A stretch of 7,663 nucleotides of DNA from Desulfobacterales bacterium. GTDB lineage: Bacteria > Desulfobacterota > Desulfobacteria > Desulfobacterales > C00003060. Below the pieces are notes generated by a model. The model did not search any database, was not told the DNA's origin, and saw nothing but the letters and a program-made list of their open reading frames with translations. The stretch is taken from the NCBI GenBank assembly GCA_030668505.1, contig DAOUTV010000066.1, forward strand, positions 1-7,663, written 5' to 3'. Both the position numbers and the translations under genes were made by a program. Shown here one piece after another: positions 1 to 6,538 of the stretch. The number at the start of each line of letters is the position of its first letter. Positions within the stretch are counted from its first letter, which is position 1.

Positions 1-1507
1 CTGTCTTGTAGAAGAGTGCGTACAAATAGCCCTCCCCTTCGAAGGCGCATGCGTCGTCGTCAGGCTCAAATGTTGTAAAAGTGATAATTCCGCCAAGGAC
101 GGTCGGCTTGCTAAAGCACCGTTCACCGCCTGTGATATTTAGAATCCAGCCGTCATAGTGCTTTGGGTCATCAGTATCGGATGTTGTCTGCTTGATGTCT
201 TCAACAAAGTCATCAAATAGTGTATCACCAACATCGACCCCATCGTCGACTGTGTCAACCATACGATCTGTAAAAACACTAAAAGTGGTTACGTCCAGGA
301 GGTTGGTAGAAGGAACCGTAACGGCCGACGTGCATGTATCGAAGTCAATAGTCAGATCTGTTGTGTCGGAATCTGCGTCATAATCAATCCAATCAATCGG
401 CTCTTTTACACCAACCAGGCTCTGAGTGTCAGTGTTTGCCTTGTCGTTCTCATGATAGAATTGTCCTGTGCCAAAATAGATCCACAGCCTGCCGTCGTTG
501 TCTTGCGATGCTGACGGCGCAGTGGTGATCGGTTTCGTGTTGCCCAAAGAGACAAGAGGGGTTTTAGTCCCTGCCTCGTTTGCACCTACGCAGCTTATAC
601 GCCACATTGTTCCCTGGGAACACCCTATGTAGAAGACATCCGGCGTGTAGGTGCAGGTCGTGTCGACGCATTGCGAAGCATTAATGTCGGTATCCACGGA
701 CATAACATCTCCCATTGCTGAGTAGTTGACGCCTCCCAAGTTGGTTTCAATGGGCGAATTGTTAGGCTGCGTGCCTGAAGCGAGCTTGAGCACATAGGTT
801 TTTCCAAGCTGGGTGCTGGTCCCGTCATAGTCTGTGGGCCCGGAACCAAATGCAATCCACCAGTCATTGATGCTGTGATCAACGTGAACAACAGCAGGAT
901 ACGAAGTTGTAAAACCGAGATTGGGGTCCGTGAACTCCCACAGCAAGGAAGGAGGAGACTCCGGATCGGTAATATCGAGGGCAAAATATGCAGACCCAAA
1001 GGATATTTCCTTGTCTTCTACCGTGTCACCGTCCCAGTCGCCAATCTCTGTCTCTCTAACCACTATTGGTCCGCCTCCGAAGCGCATGCCGCAAAACAGT
1101 ACTGTCCCCCATCCGCCGGGATGGACAGCATCATCTGCGAAAATCTTCGCATCAATTACCTTCGGCTTGAGATCTACATAATAGACATGAGTGTAGAGGG
1201 GGTCCTTCAGCCATCGGAGGTGGGGCAAGAGGTTATAGGGGATGTACGCCCAGAGTTCTTCTCCAAGGGCCGGTGTTGCGCCGCTATAAGAAGGGGTGTC
1301 GGGTCCGACCTCAAATTTTGCATTGGCTTCATCATAAAAACCTGCATTAAAGGCGTGCAGCATTCCGTCATTGGCCCCTACGTAAATAACATTGCGTCTA
1401 TTGGCGTGTTTGTTCTTAAAGGTCTTATAGCTTGCGTCGGAATATAGGAACTCGTACTTTTCCTTGGGTCTTGCTATCACGGTAGGGGTGGAATATATGA
1501 TGTCCCC
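1..1507 (-). other. PilY1 C-terminal beta-propeller domain (PF05567-like)
   Basis: Residues about 1037-1538 carry the conserved blades of the PilY1/PilC propeller. Landmarks in order are GDIIYSTPTV (1037-1046), NVIYVGANDGMLHAFNA (1075-1091), WAYIPYNLLP (1122-1131), WGTVLFCGMRFGGG (1169-1182), YFALDITDP (1210-1218), the nine-residue calcium-type loop DWDGDTVED (1193-1201) and GKTYVLKL (1271-1278). In Pseudomonas a comparable propeller loop binds calcium and tunes pilus retraction; that role here is inferred by homology. The domain is cut by the window edge near its end. Confidence 0.93.
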
Positions 1508-4500
1508 CAGTTTCCACACCCTGTTTGTGCCATCAATATCGATGGTCCGGCTCCGATAGCCGGTTTGATCAGTGCCGCGAATCCAGTTGATCAACTTTGC
1601 CGCTTCCGTGATATCCGGTACTCCCAGGTATCGCTGCAGGTCGCTTGCGCTGCTGTCATCAAATGTTATATATTCACCGCTATCTAAATTAGTACCACCA
1701 GCTACGGCCCCATCATTGTTTTCATCAATCCAGGTATAAATATTACGGGTGCTCGCTGTTCTTTCGGCAAGCATCTTGCCGCCCTCCCACAAATATTCTA
1801 TCTCATCTATCTCTATGAGTGTCGGCGAGCCATCCGCCTCTCCGTCGCTGTCAGAATCACTATCTCTATACGCCTTGGTGCGGCCTGCGCTCGGGTCAAA
1901 GACAAGTGTTATTAGCTTGTCTGTCGACAAATCAAGCGTGAAATTCCCGTTAGTGTCTTCTCTCATATTTCCGTACTGATCTACAAACAAGCTATGAAGT
2001 TTTCCTATCCACTCAATCTCGGTGCCGTTATCGTCTTCATAGGTCACATAAAACACCGCCTGATAGAGCGCTCCTTCACCCCTTCGGGCAGCAGAAACGA
2101 CTGAGGCCGCAGTTCCTGACGACGCTCCGCCGAGAATCGCCTCAAAAACCTCTCTGAGCTTAGTCTCCAGCTCGGCAATATTCGTCGCCTGATAGAGCGA
2201 AACCACCGCTCCCGGATCGGCCACTGCCCTTCCGTTGTCGGCGGCATTTTCTAATAGAATTTCAGGGCTGCACTCATCACCACTCCCGGTCGAACGCATG
2301 GAGCCTGCAACAACAAGGTATGTGGTAATAGGCTGTTTGGGCTTGCCATTTACAAGTTCATTTCCTGCGGGGTAGATATTAGTCCCTTGCTTGGCGTACC
2401 AGGTAAGATCGTCTAAAAGCGGACTGCTGGACAGAGAGCCGCATGTAGCAGGATCTGGATCTGTGTCCGTATCAGTTTGGACCGATGCGACAAAAGTGCT
2501 TACCGTACTAGCCGTGTCCGCGGTTGAAGCGCCGTCTGTTATAATCAGAACATTGTTGGCTTGACACCACTCGGTGACCGGATCAGTTCCGACGGAGAAA
2601 TCAAGCGGGTCCAGTCTGCGAGCGCTGTTCTGTGTGTAATAGCCTATGGCGTTGTACATAGCCTCAGCTATGGGGGTCCATGCAAAGGCATCTATATCGT
2701 TGATATCAGCGACTAAAGTGGCTGTAGCAGAACCGATGTCGGATGTAACTTGCGCGCCGTCGCGATTCGACGCATCAGTACACTTATACAGGACGTAAGG
2801 GTCAGGTTGAGTGCACTCGCTTTTGGATCCTTCATCATTAAAGCTCATGACACCCATGTGTGCTTCACCGGCATATTCCTGAATAATCCCTGTGGGGGCT
2901 GTAGTTTGCTCCACGTAGCCCTTGATCACCACCAGAGGGTCGCCTATTTGGGCAACAACTCCTGAGTCGATGAGCACGGCAGGGATGTTCCAGAACGTGC
3001 CTGTTGCACTCGCCTGGTCGGTTGGATCAACGACTTCGGGAATTTCAAGAAGACCGCAATAGTCTTGTAGGGCCGTCTCGATGCACGTATCAATATCAGC
3101 ATATCCAGCAGCGTCCCACCCCGCTGCACTAGTACCGGACCATTCCCACTTTTGACAACATTCAGGATCAGGTGCTACAAAAGGCTTACAAGCATTCGGA
3201 TTCTTCCATTGCGTACATATCATTGAGCCCACACCCGGCGACCAACAACGGCCGACATAACCGGCCGGGGGGTCATCAGGGCTGTCAGGATCGACGTCCC
3301 ACGCTCCAAAGCATACATAGCCGCGACTGTCGGTCGTAATGTCCCACGGATTTATAGGAGGCGCGGCCGTATAGAGGGCCTCGCAAGCAGGCTTTATAGC
3401 CTGAATCGGTCCGGCGCCGGGCGGCCATACATTAGGAGGCTTTGACGCATACCAGCAGTTGTGAATAGCATGGTTGAACGCCGCCATGTAGTTGGATACA
3501 TCTCCTAGATTTACACCTTCAGTGTACCCCATACAATCGTCGATATAAACCTTTAGCTGGCCTAGGTTAAGAGTAGTAACCCCTGTCAACATGTCAATGG
3601 CGTCTTGACATCCGGTGTTATCAAACCCGGTCGATGTGACCGGAAATATTTCAATATAGGTTACATTGTAGTCATCCCACGGTATGTTATCATCGGCAAC
3701 CCCGGTGCCCGTTGCCGTGCCGTCAACGGGCGTTATATACATCTCTCCGTTATGACTCACAATATCATTGGCCGTATACGATGCGCCGAGGGTCCATCGG
3801 GTGCGGGTGTATGCCTCCCAGCTTACGCCCGTGTCATCGACAACACCATACCCGCTTGATGTGCCGCTGCTGGTCGCTCTATAAAGGTCGCCCATGTCGG
3901 TTACAATATCCCCTATTACATAGGCAGTCGCATCTTTCCAGGGTGGAAAAGTCTCTTCCTTTGGCCCTCCTATGCCCAGGGTCAGGTAGAAGGTGTTGGA
4001 ACTCGCATCCAATACCGCTATTTTTTTGATAAAACGCTTGTCAAGGCAGCCTCTTGATTCCATGACAAGCCGGTCGTTTGGTGCTCCATAAGTGCCGGTT
4101 GTTTCAAGTTTGCCGCCGGTTAGGATCTTTTTTTCGATGTCAAATTTTGAAGCCATTGCCCAGTTGATAAAATTTCCCTTTGCAACAAATGCAGTCACAA
4201 CATTTGGGGTGACGGTCTTGTCTATGGCGATACCGACGTCGCGGTCGGTGGTGCTATTGGCGTATTGCGTGCCCGTAGCCCCGATCAAGAAGGCTGTTGC
4301 AAGAGCCTCGGTTGTAGCTTCAAATTGCATGTCCGTCTCATCATACTTATAATAGGTCTCCGGCTCACAATAGCCGGCATAGGTATTTGTCGGGACGTAG
4401 CTGTCGTCGTAACAATTCTCCTGATTGTCAATATAGGCCAGGTCGTACATACTGGCAGAGTTGTCAATAAGGAGAAGCAAATTCGGGGTCACAGAGGCGG

Positions 4501-4615
4501 TCAGAAATGGCGGGAGACTGTGGTAGTCACCCATGATGGCAACACCCAGTGCCCCGGAAGCCATTGATACAATAAGAATCAATGAGAATGTCAGACTATA
4601 TGCAAGCTTTTTCAT
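1..4615 (-). CDS. pilY1: PilY1, type IV pilus tip adhesin / assembly factor (3' end beyond window)
   Basis: The frame is open from ATG 4615 to base 1, giving 1538 codons with no stop. A perfect Shine-Dalgarno lies 6 nt upstream. Residues 1-26 are a signal peptide. A vWA-like region starts at about 44 with the metal-site motif DNSAS (51-55); GNFINW (147-152) and the strand IITDG (691-695) also fit vWA. Two CBM-like repeats (226-269, 274-317) and a segment with 12 Cys (336-520) separate the vWA halves. Calcium-loop-like motifs lie at 887-895, 920-928 and 1193-1201. From about 1037 the PilY1/PilC propeller (PF05567) is clear: GDIIYSTP, YVGANDGMLHAFNA, WAYIPYNLLP, YFALDITDP and LLWEFTDP. The last residues (GGIITFTTFEPDDDAC, YLYALF) are typical of the family's end, so probably only a short C-terminal tail is missing. 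At more than 1538 residues it is well above Pseudomonas PilY1 (about 1160). By family knowledge it is secreted, sits at the pilus tip with the minor pilins, and acts in adhesion and retraction control. I see no RGD motif. Confidence 0.96.
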   Translation of the reverse strand, partial: MKKLAYSLTFSLILIVSMASGALGVAIMGDYHSLPPFLTASVTPNLLLLIDNSASMYDLAYIDNQENCYDDSYVPTNTYAGYCEPETYYKYDETDMQFEATTEALATAFLIGATGTQYANSTTDRDVGIAIDKTVTPNVVTAFVAKGNFINWAMASKFDIEKKILTGGKLETTGTYGAPNDRLVMESRGCLDKRFIKKIAVLDASSNTFYLTLGIGGPKEETFPPWKDATAYVIGDIVTDMGDLYRATSSGTSSGYGVVDDTGVSWEAYTRTRWTLGASYTANDIVSHNGEMYITPVDGTATGTGVADDNIPWDDYNVTYIEIFPVTSTGFDNTGCQDAIDMLTGVTTLNLGQLKVYIDDCMGYTEGVNLGDVSNYMAAFNHAIHNCWYASKPPNVWPPGAGPIQAIKPACEALYTAAPPINPWDITTDSRGYVCFGAWDVDPDSPDDPPAGYVGRCWSPGVGSMICTQWKNPNACKPFVAPDPECCQKWEWSGTSAAGWDAAGYADIDTCIETALQDYCGLLEIPEVVDPTDQASATGTFWNIPAVLIDSGVVAQIGDPLVVIKGYVEQTTAPTGIIQEYAGEAHMGVMSFNDEGSKSECTQPDPYVLYKCTDASNRDGAQVTSDIGSATATLVADINDIDAFAWTPIAEAMYNAIGYYTQNSARRLDPLDFSVGTDPVTEWCQANNVLIITDGASTADTASTVSTFVASVQTDTDTDPDPATCGSLSSSPLLDDLTWYAKQGTNIYPAGNELVNGKPKQPITTYLVVAGSMRSTGSGDECSPEILLENAADNGRAVADPGAVVSLYQATNIAELETKLREVFEAILGGASSGTAASVVSAARRGEGALYQAVFYVTYEDDNGTEIEWIGKLHSLFVDQYGNMREDTNGNFTLDLSTDKLITLVFDPSAGRTKAYRDSDSDSDGEADGSPTLIEIDEIEYLWEGGKMLAERTASTRNIYTWIDENNDGAVAGGTNLDSGEYITFDDSSASDLQRYLGVPDITEAAKLINWIRGTDQTGYRSRTIDIDGTNRVWKLGDIIYSTPTVIARPKEKYEFLYSDASYKTFKNKHANRRNVIYVGANDGMLHAFNAGFYDEANAKFEVGPDTPSYSGATPALGEELWAYIPYNLLPHLRWLKDPLYTHVYYVDLKPKVIDAKIFADDAVHPGGWGTVLFCGMRFGGGPIVVRETEIGDWDGDTVEDKEISFGSAYFALDITDPESPPSLLWEFTDPNLGFTTSYPAVVHVDHSINDWWIAFGSGPTDYDGTSTQLGKTYVLKLASGTQPNNSPIETNLGGVNYSAMGDVMSVDTDINASQCVDTTCTYTPDVFYIGCSQGTMWRISCVGANEAGTKTPLVSLGNTKPITTAPSASQDNDGRLWIYFGTGQFYHENDKANTDTQSLVGVKEPIDWIDYDADSDTTDLTIDFDTCTSAVTVPSTNLLDVTTFSVFTDRMVDTVDDGVDVGDTLFDDFVEDIKQTTSDTDDPKHYDGWILNITGGERCFSKPTVLGGIITFTTFEPDDDACAFEGEGYLYALFYKT
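3665..3940 (-). repeat. Two tandem carbohydrate-binding-like modules inside PilY1
   Basis: Residues 226-269 and 274-317 are two copies of one module with a 48-residue period. Both share W at the start, then Y, DIV, G-[DE]-[LM]-Y, GT, G-x-GV-x-DD and W-x-x-Y at the end. The layout W...Y..(G)D.V...G..Y.....W is that of small chitin/cellulose-binding modules (CBM5/12-like), where exposed aromatics stack on sugar rings. Repeat 1 keeps the canonical GDIV; repeat 2 has NDIV. The fold is inferred from this pattern only. The modules lie between the first vWA half and the cysteine-rich segment. Confidence 0.72.
4538..4615 (-). other. PilY1 Sec signal peptide
   Basis: Residues 1-26 have a basic start (MKK), a hydrophobic core (about residues 8-18) and small residues before possible cleavage sites after Ala22 (S-G-A) or Ala26 (G-V-A). 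There is no prepilin Gly-Phe-x-x-x-Glu motif and no lipobox cysteine, so ordinary signal peptidase I export is inferred. This fits PilY1 being exported as a soluble protein and then joining the pseudopilin complex. The exact cleavage point is uncertain. Confidence 0.8.
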
Positions 4616-4620
4616 GGTTA

Positions 4621-4629
4621 ACCTCCTGC
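4621..4629 (-). promoter_or_regulatory. Ribosome binding site of pilY1
   Basis: On the minus strand GCAGGAGGT is a near-perfect Shine-Dalgarno, with AGGAGG 6 nt before ATG 4615. It fixes the pilY1 start. It begins one base after the arm of the 28-bp inverted repeat ends, so a hairpin formed by that repeat in the mRNA would sit right against the ribosome binding site. Confidence 0.9.
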
Positions 4630-4630
4630 A

Positions 4631-4729
4631 AGGGGTCAGGCCTTGACATTTGACACAATACCTTATCTTAGAACAGCCTTGCTCTTTGCAACTTTCAGGG
4701 GTTGTGTCAAATGTCAAGGCCTGACCCCT
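4631..4729. repeat. 99-bp palindromic element with perfect 28-bp arms (REP/MITE-like)
   Basis: Arms 4631-4658 and 4702-4729 are perfect reverse complements over 28 bp, separated by 43 bp. Each arm contains GGGGTCAGGCCTTGACATTT. The bases just outside (4630/4730) and just inside (4659/4701) do not pair, so the boundaries are sharp. The element fills most of the 128-bp gap between pilX and pilY1. The arm looks to me like a repeat found across many environmental proteobacterial genomes, sometimes near REP-associated transposases; that is recollection, not a search. There is no run of T after the stem, so it does not look like a classical intrinsic terminator, but the transcript could fold into a strong hairpin between the two genes. 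Confidence 0.88.
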
Positions 4730-4743
4730 ATTGCGCTGAGTAC

Positions 4744-5283
4744 CTATTGCGGTATCAGTCTGTATTCGACCACCACTCGAGAAGTGGCACCGGCAGGTCC
4801 ATAACCGATGCTGTCTATCTCATAAAAATTTTGTAGTGAACTCGACGTTCCCGCCCCCTCATAACCAGCGCCGAATTCTGCCGCAGCGCCGGGAAGGGGA
4901 GCTGTGCCGAGCTTATCAACATCGGCACTGGCTAATAATGAACCTGTCATCTCCACATCAGGGCTGTTGTCACATGCGGTATCAGGATCTGAAAGGGCCT
5001 CCATCAAGAAGTCACCATCATTTATTGTAATATCTGTATTCCCTTCAAATTTAGCACCGTCGGTGTACTCAGTACCCCAAGCAGAAGATTGCAGGGCCAT
5101 GGCGGCAATGACTCGGCCGTCTTCGGCCGCGCAAAAGGCGCTCTTTGCCATCCTTTCATTCCGCGCGATATTCAGCTCAATTGATGACATCATGGTGATG
5201 GCTGTGCCGATTACCGTTAAAACCCCCATAACAATAAGGGAAACAACCAGAACTGCCCCTTTTTCATTGTTGATCGGTTTCAT
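4744..5283 (-). CDS. pilX: PilX, type IV pilus minor pilin
   Basis: This 179-residue protein starts with MKPINNEKG and is presumably cleaved by prepilin peptidase after Gly9, before AVLVVSLIVMG. A hydrophobic helix spans about 10-33, followed by the amphipathic SIELNIARNERMAKSAFCAAEDG segment typical of the PilX N-terminal family (PF14341-like). The mature protein has Val, not Glu, at position +5, unlike the other three pilins here. Two cysteines (51 and 104) could pair. The C-terminus (YEIDSIGYG, then VVVEYRL) matches the usual final strands of PilX. A strong AGGAGG overlaps the pilW stop, leaving a 10-bp gap, so the genes are probably translationally coupled. In known systems PilX with PilV, PilW and PilY1 forms the tip complex that primes pilus assembly in the inner membrane. 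It lies before pilY1, separated by the 99-bp palindromic element. Confidence 0.9.
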   Translation of the reverse strand: MKPINNEKGAVLVVSLIVMGVLTVIGTAITMMSSIELNIARNERMAKSAFCAAEDGRVIAAMALQSSAWGTEYTDGAKFEGNTDITINDGDFLMEALSDPDTACDNSPDVEMTGSLLASADVDKLGTAPLPGAAAEFGAGYEGAGTSSSLQNFYEIDSIGYGPAGATSRVVVEYRLIPQ

Positions 5284-5289
5284 GGATTC

Positions 5290-5295
5290 CCTCCT
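5290..5295 (-). promoter_or_regulatory. Ribosome binding site of pilX overlapping the pilW stop
   Basis: The minus strand reads TAGGAGG, where TAG (5296-5294) is the pilW stop codon and AGGAGG is the pilX Shine-Dalgarno, 6 nt before ATG 5283. The overlap suggests that ribosomes ending pilW help start pilX. Confidence 0.88.
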
Positions 5296-5941
5296 ATTCT
5301 ATGTCTTGAAAACCCATGTTGCGAATTCGAACTGCGTTAATCAAGCCTCTATTACGGTACTGCCCTGTGTCAGGGCACCTATTTTCCGTCCGGACACTAA
5401 GCCCAATGATGACTGCTCTGAGATCTGTCCTTTGGTCTGCGGTTAATGGGGCGCCGGGCGGGTCCAGCATAGTTCCGTCCACCAGAACATAACCGAACTG
5501 AATACCGTTTACGAAATCGACTATACGGTCACCATTTCTGGTAAGTTGATTCGAAGCGTTCACTGTATAAGTAACATCCTCATGGACGTCTCCGAAATCT
5601 CCGTCCGGAGGATCATATGGAGGATTGTTGCCTGGTGGCAGATCATTGTCACCCCTATAATCAGTTCTTATCTGTATAAGAGTACTCGTCGCCTGTTCTA
5701 TCGCATCAAAGCCATTATCGGTAGGATCATAGCCGGCATTTCTTATATCACGTACCATCAGGTCCATGGCCGCCCTTACGTTTTGCTGGGCATAGGCTAC
5801 CTCCTGCTGAACGGCATTGGTCCGGTTTTGGCTGACAAGGGTCTTAAGGACGGCCCCTAAAAGCACCAGGCCCAATGCCATTACTACCAGTAGCTCTACT
5901 AAAGTGAACCCCCGATTCGTTTTATGTAAGCATAAAGGCAT
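5294..5941 (-). CDS. pilW: PilW, type IV pilus minor pilin
   Basis: This 215-residue protein has the leader MPLCLHKTNRG, a type III cleavage site RG/FTLVE and a hydrophobic helix of about 20 residues with Glu at +5. The following QQNVRAAMDLMVRDIRNAGYDP is the hallmark of PilW, and the C-terminal RGLINAVRIRN matches the family's final strands. It is somewhat shorter than Pseudomonas PilW (about 270). The middle (PPGNNPPYDPPDGDFGD) is rich in Pro, Gly and Asp and may be a loop. The start could also be the GTG at 5944 directly before this ATG; AAGGG (5955-5951) is usable for either, and ATG is preferred by codon type. It begins 19 bp after the pilV stop and ends inside the pilX ribosome binding site. 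Its inferred role is as a minor pilin linking the pilus shaft to the PilX-PilY1 tip. Confidence 0.9.
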   Translation of the reverse strand: MPLCLHKTNRGFTLVELLVVMALGLVLLGAVLKTLVSQNRTNAVQQEVAYAQQNVRAAMDLMVRDIRNAGYDPTDNGFDAIEQATSTLIQIRTDYRGDNDLPPGNNPPYDPPDGDFGDVHEDVTYTVNASNQLTRNGDRIVDFVNGIQFGYVLVDGTMLDPPGAPLTADQRTDLRAVIIGLSVRTENRCPDTGQYRNRGLINAVRIRNMGFQDIE

Positions 5942-5960
5942 CACTTTGCACCCTTTTCAA

Positions 5961-6368
5961 TTAATGGCTGTCAAATGTAATAATATTATTTAGGATTACA
6001 TCGTGTTGTCCCATAATATCATTCCAGGTCACTGTAACAGTTATTGTTTGAGCATTGGGAACAGGCGTATCATCCTGAAACCGCCAGCTTCTGTAAAAGT
6101 TACCGGCTCCGGTTTCTGTTGAATTGATGGGATTTTCCGGGTCGTTGGTTGTACCCTCCGCAAATGTCTCAGTTCTACTCCTATGGATGTACTCTTCCAT
6201 CTTGATCTGGGTCAGGTTAAGCGCCTGTGTTGTTCGGTTTGCCAGGTCATTGGCACGGATACCCCTGGATTGCAGTGAGGCCAGGGCCATCATTGCTACG
6301 CTAAGAAGACACATGGCAAGTAGCACCTCAAGGAGACTGAAGCCCCTCCTGTCTTTCACCAGATTCAT
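5961..6368 (-). CDS. pilV: PilV, type IV pilus minor pilin
   Basis: The chosen start gives 135 residues: leader MNLVKDRRG, cleavage before FSLLEV (Glu at +5), then a hydrophobic helix to about residue 30. The pattern GFSLLEVLLAMCLLSVAMMALASLQ is typical of PilV, and the end (TITVTVTW, then LNNIITF) matches the family's C-terminal strands. Start choice: ATG 6368 has GAGGTG 6 nt upstream. The in-frame ATG at 6404 would add 12 residues but lies in the arm of a repeat element and has no good ribosome site, so I reject it. A small protein, it belongs with PilW and PilX in the inner-membrane priming complex. The 170-bp gap from the preceding pilin gene is almost all repeat. Confidence 0.9.
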   Translation of the reverse strand: MNLVKDRRGFSLLEVLLAMCLLSVAMMALASLQSRGIRANDLANRTTQALNLTQIKMEEYIHRSRTETFAEGTTNDPENPINSTETGAGNFYRSWRFQDDTPVPNAQTITVTVTWNDIMGQHDVILNNIITFDSH

Positions 6369-6374
6369 TTGGAG

Positions 6375-6380
6375 CACCTC
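6375..6380 (-). promoter_or_regulatory. Ribosome binding site deciding the pilV start
   Basis: GAGGTG on the minus strand lies 6 nt before ATG 6368 and supports this internal start over the longer frame beginning at 6404. Confidence 0.8.
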
Positions 6381-6397
6381 ATAATTTGATAGACAAG

Positions 6398-6538
6398 AAG
6401 CCATCTCAAAAATGTGGATCAGGGTTCAGGACAAGGCGCGGTGCGGCGAAAAAACGCAGCATACACGGCAGTATGTGAGCATTTTGAGCCGACCCGCAAC
6501 GCCGCCATGGGGACTTAGGCACATTGTTGAGATGGCTT
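6398..6538. repeat. 141-bp imperfect palindromic repeat element between fimT and pilV
   Basis: Terminal arms 6398-6415 and 6521-6538 are inverted copies of 18 bp with one mismatch (17/18). The interior is also partly self-complementary: a central GCATAC/GTATGT stem with a 6-nt loop near 6460-6476, and GC-rich strings GGCGCGGTGCGG and CGCAACGCCGCC that can pair around it. The right arm abuts the stop codon of the upstream pilin gene (6541-6539) and the left arm supplies a spurious in-frame ATG upstream of pilV. There is no coding potential. It resembles the non-autonomous palindromic repeats common in Desulfobacterota genomes, but the family assignment is recollection. It could act as an mRNA hairpin that insulates or stabilises parts of the operon transcript. 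Confidence 0.75.

Noticed and set aside
875..1447. 190-residue plus-strand open frame
   Set aside because: It lies antisense to the conserved PilY1 propeller, has no recognisable domain, and its frame is explained by the composition of the opposite strand.
2740..2780. RGD-type integrin-binding motif in PilY1
   Set aside because: The local sequence reads N-R-D-G (residues 617-620), not R-G-D, and no other RGD was found in the translated protein.
4631..4729. 28-bp inverted repeat as an intrinsic terminator of pilX
   Set aside because: No T-run follows the stem on the transcribed strand, and pilY1 follows directly with a strong ribosome site, so read-through is more likely. Partial termination remains possible.
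4631..4729. CRISPR array or phage attachment site
   Set aside because: There are only two arms, in inverted orientation, with no regularly spaced direct repeats, no integrase and no tRNA.
4904..5446. 180-residue plus-strand open frame across pilX and pilW
   Set aside because: It is antisense to two clear minor pilin genes and spans their junction. The protein looks random and there is no credible ribosome site or neighbour on that strand.
6369..6404. Longer pilV start at ATG 6404
   Set aside because: This ATG lies in the arm of the 141-bp repeat. The ATG at 6368 has GAGGTG at ideal spacing and gives a normal 9-residue prepilin leader.
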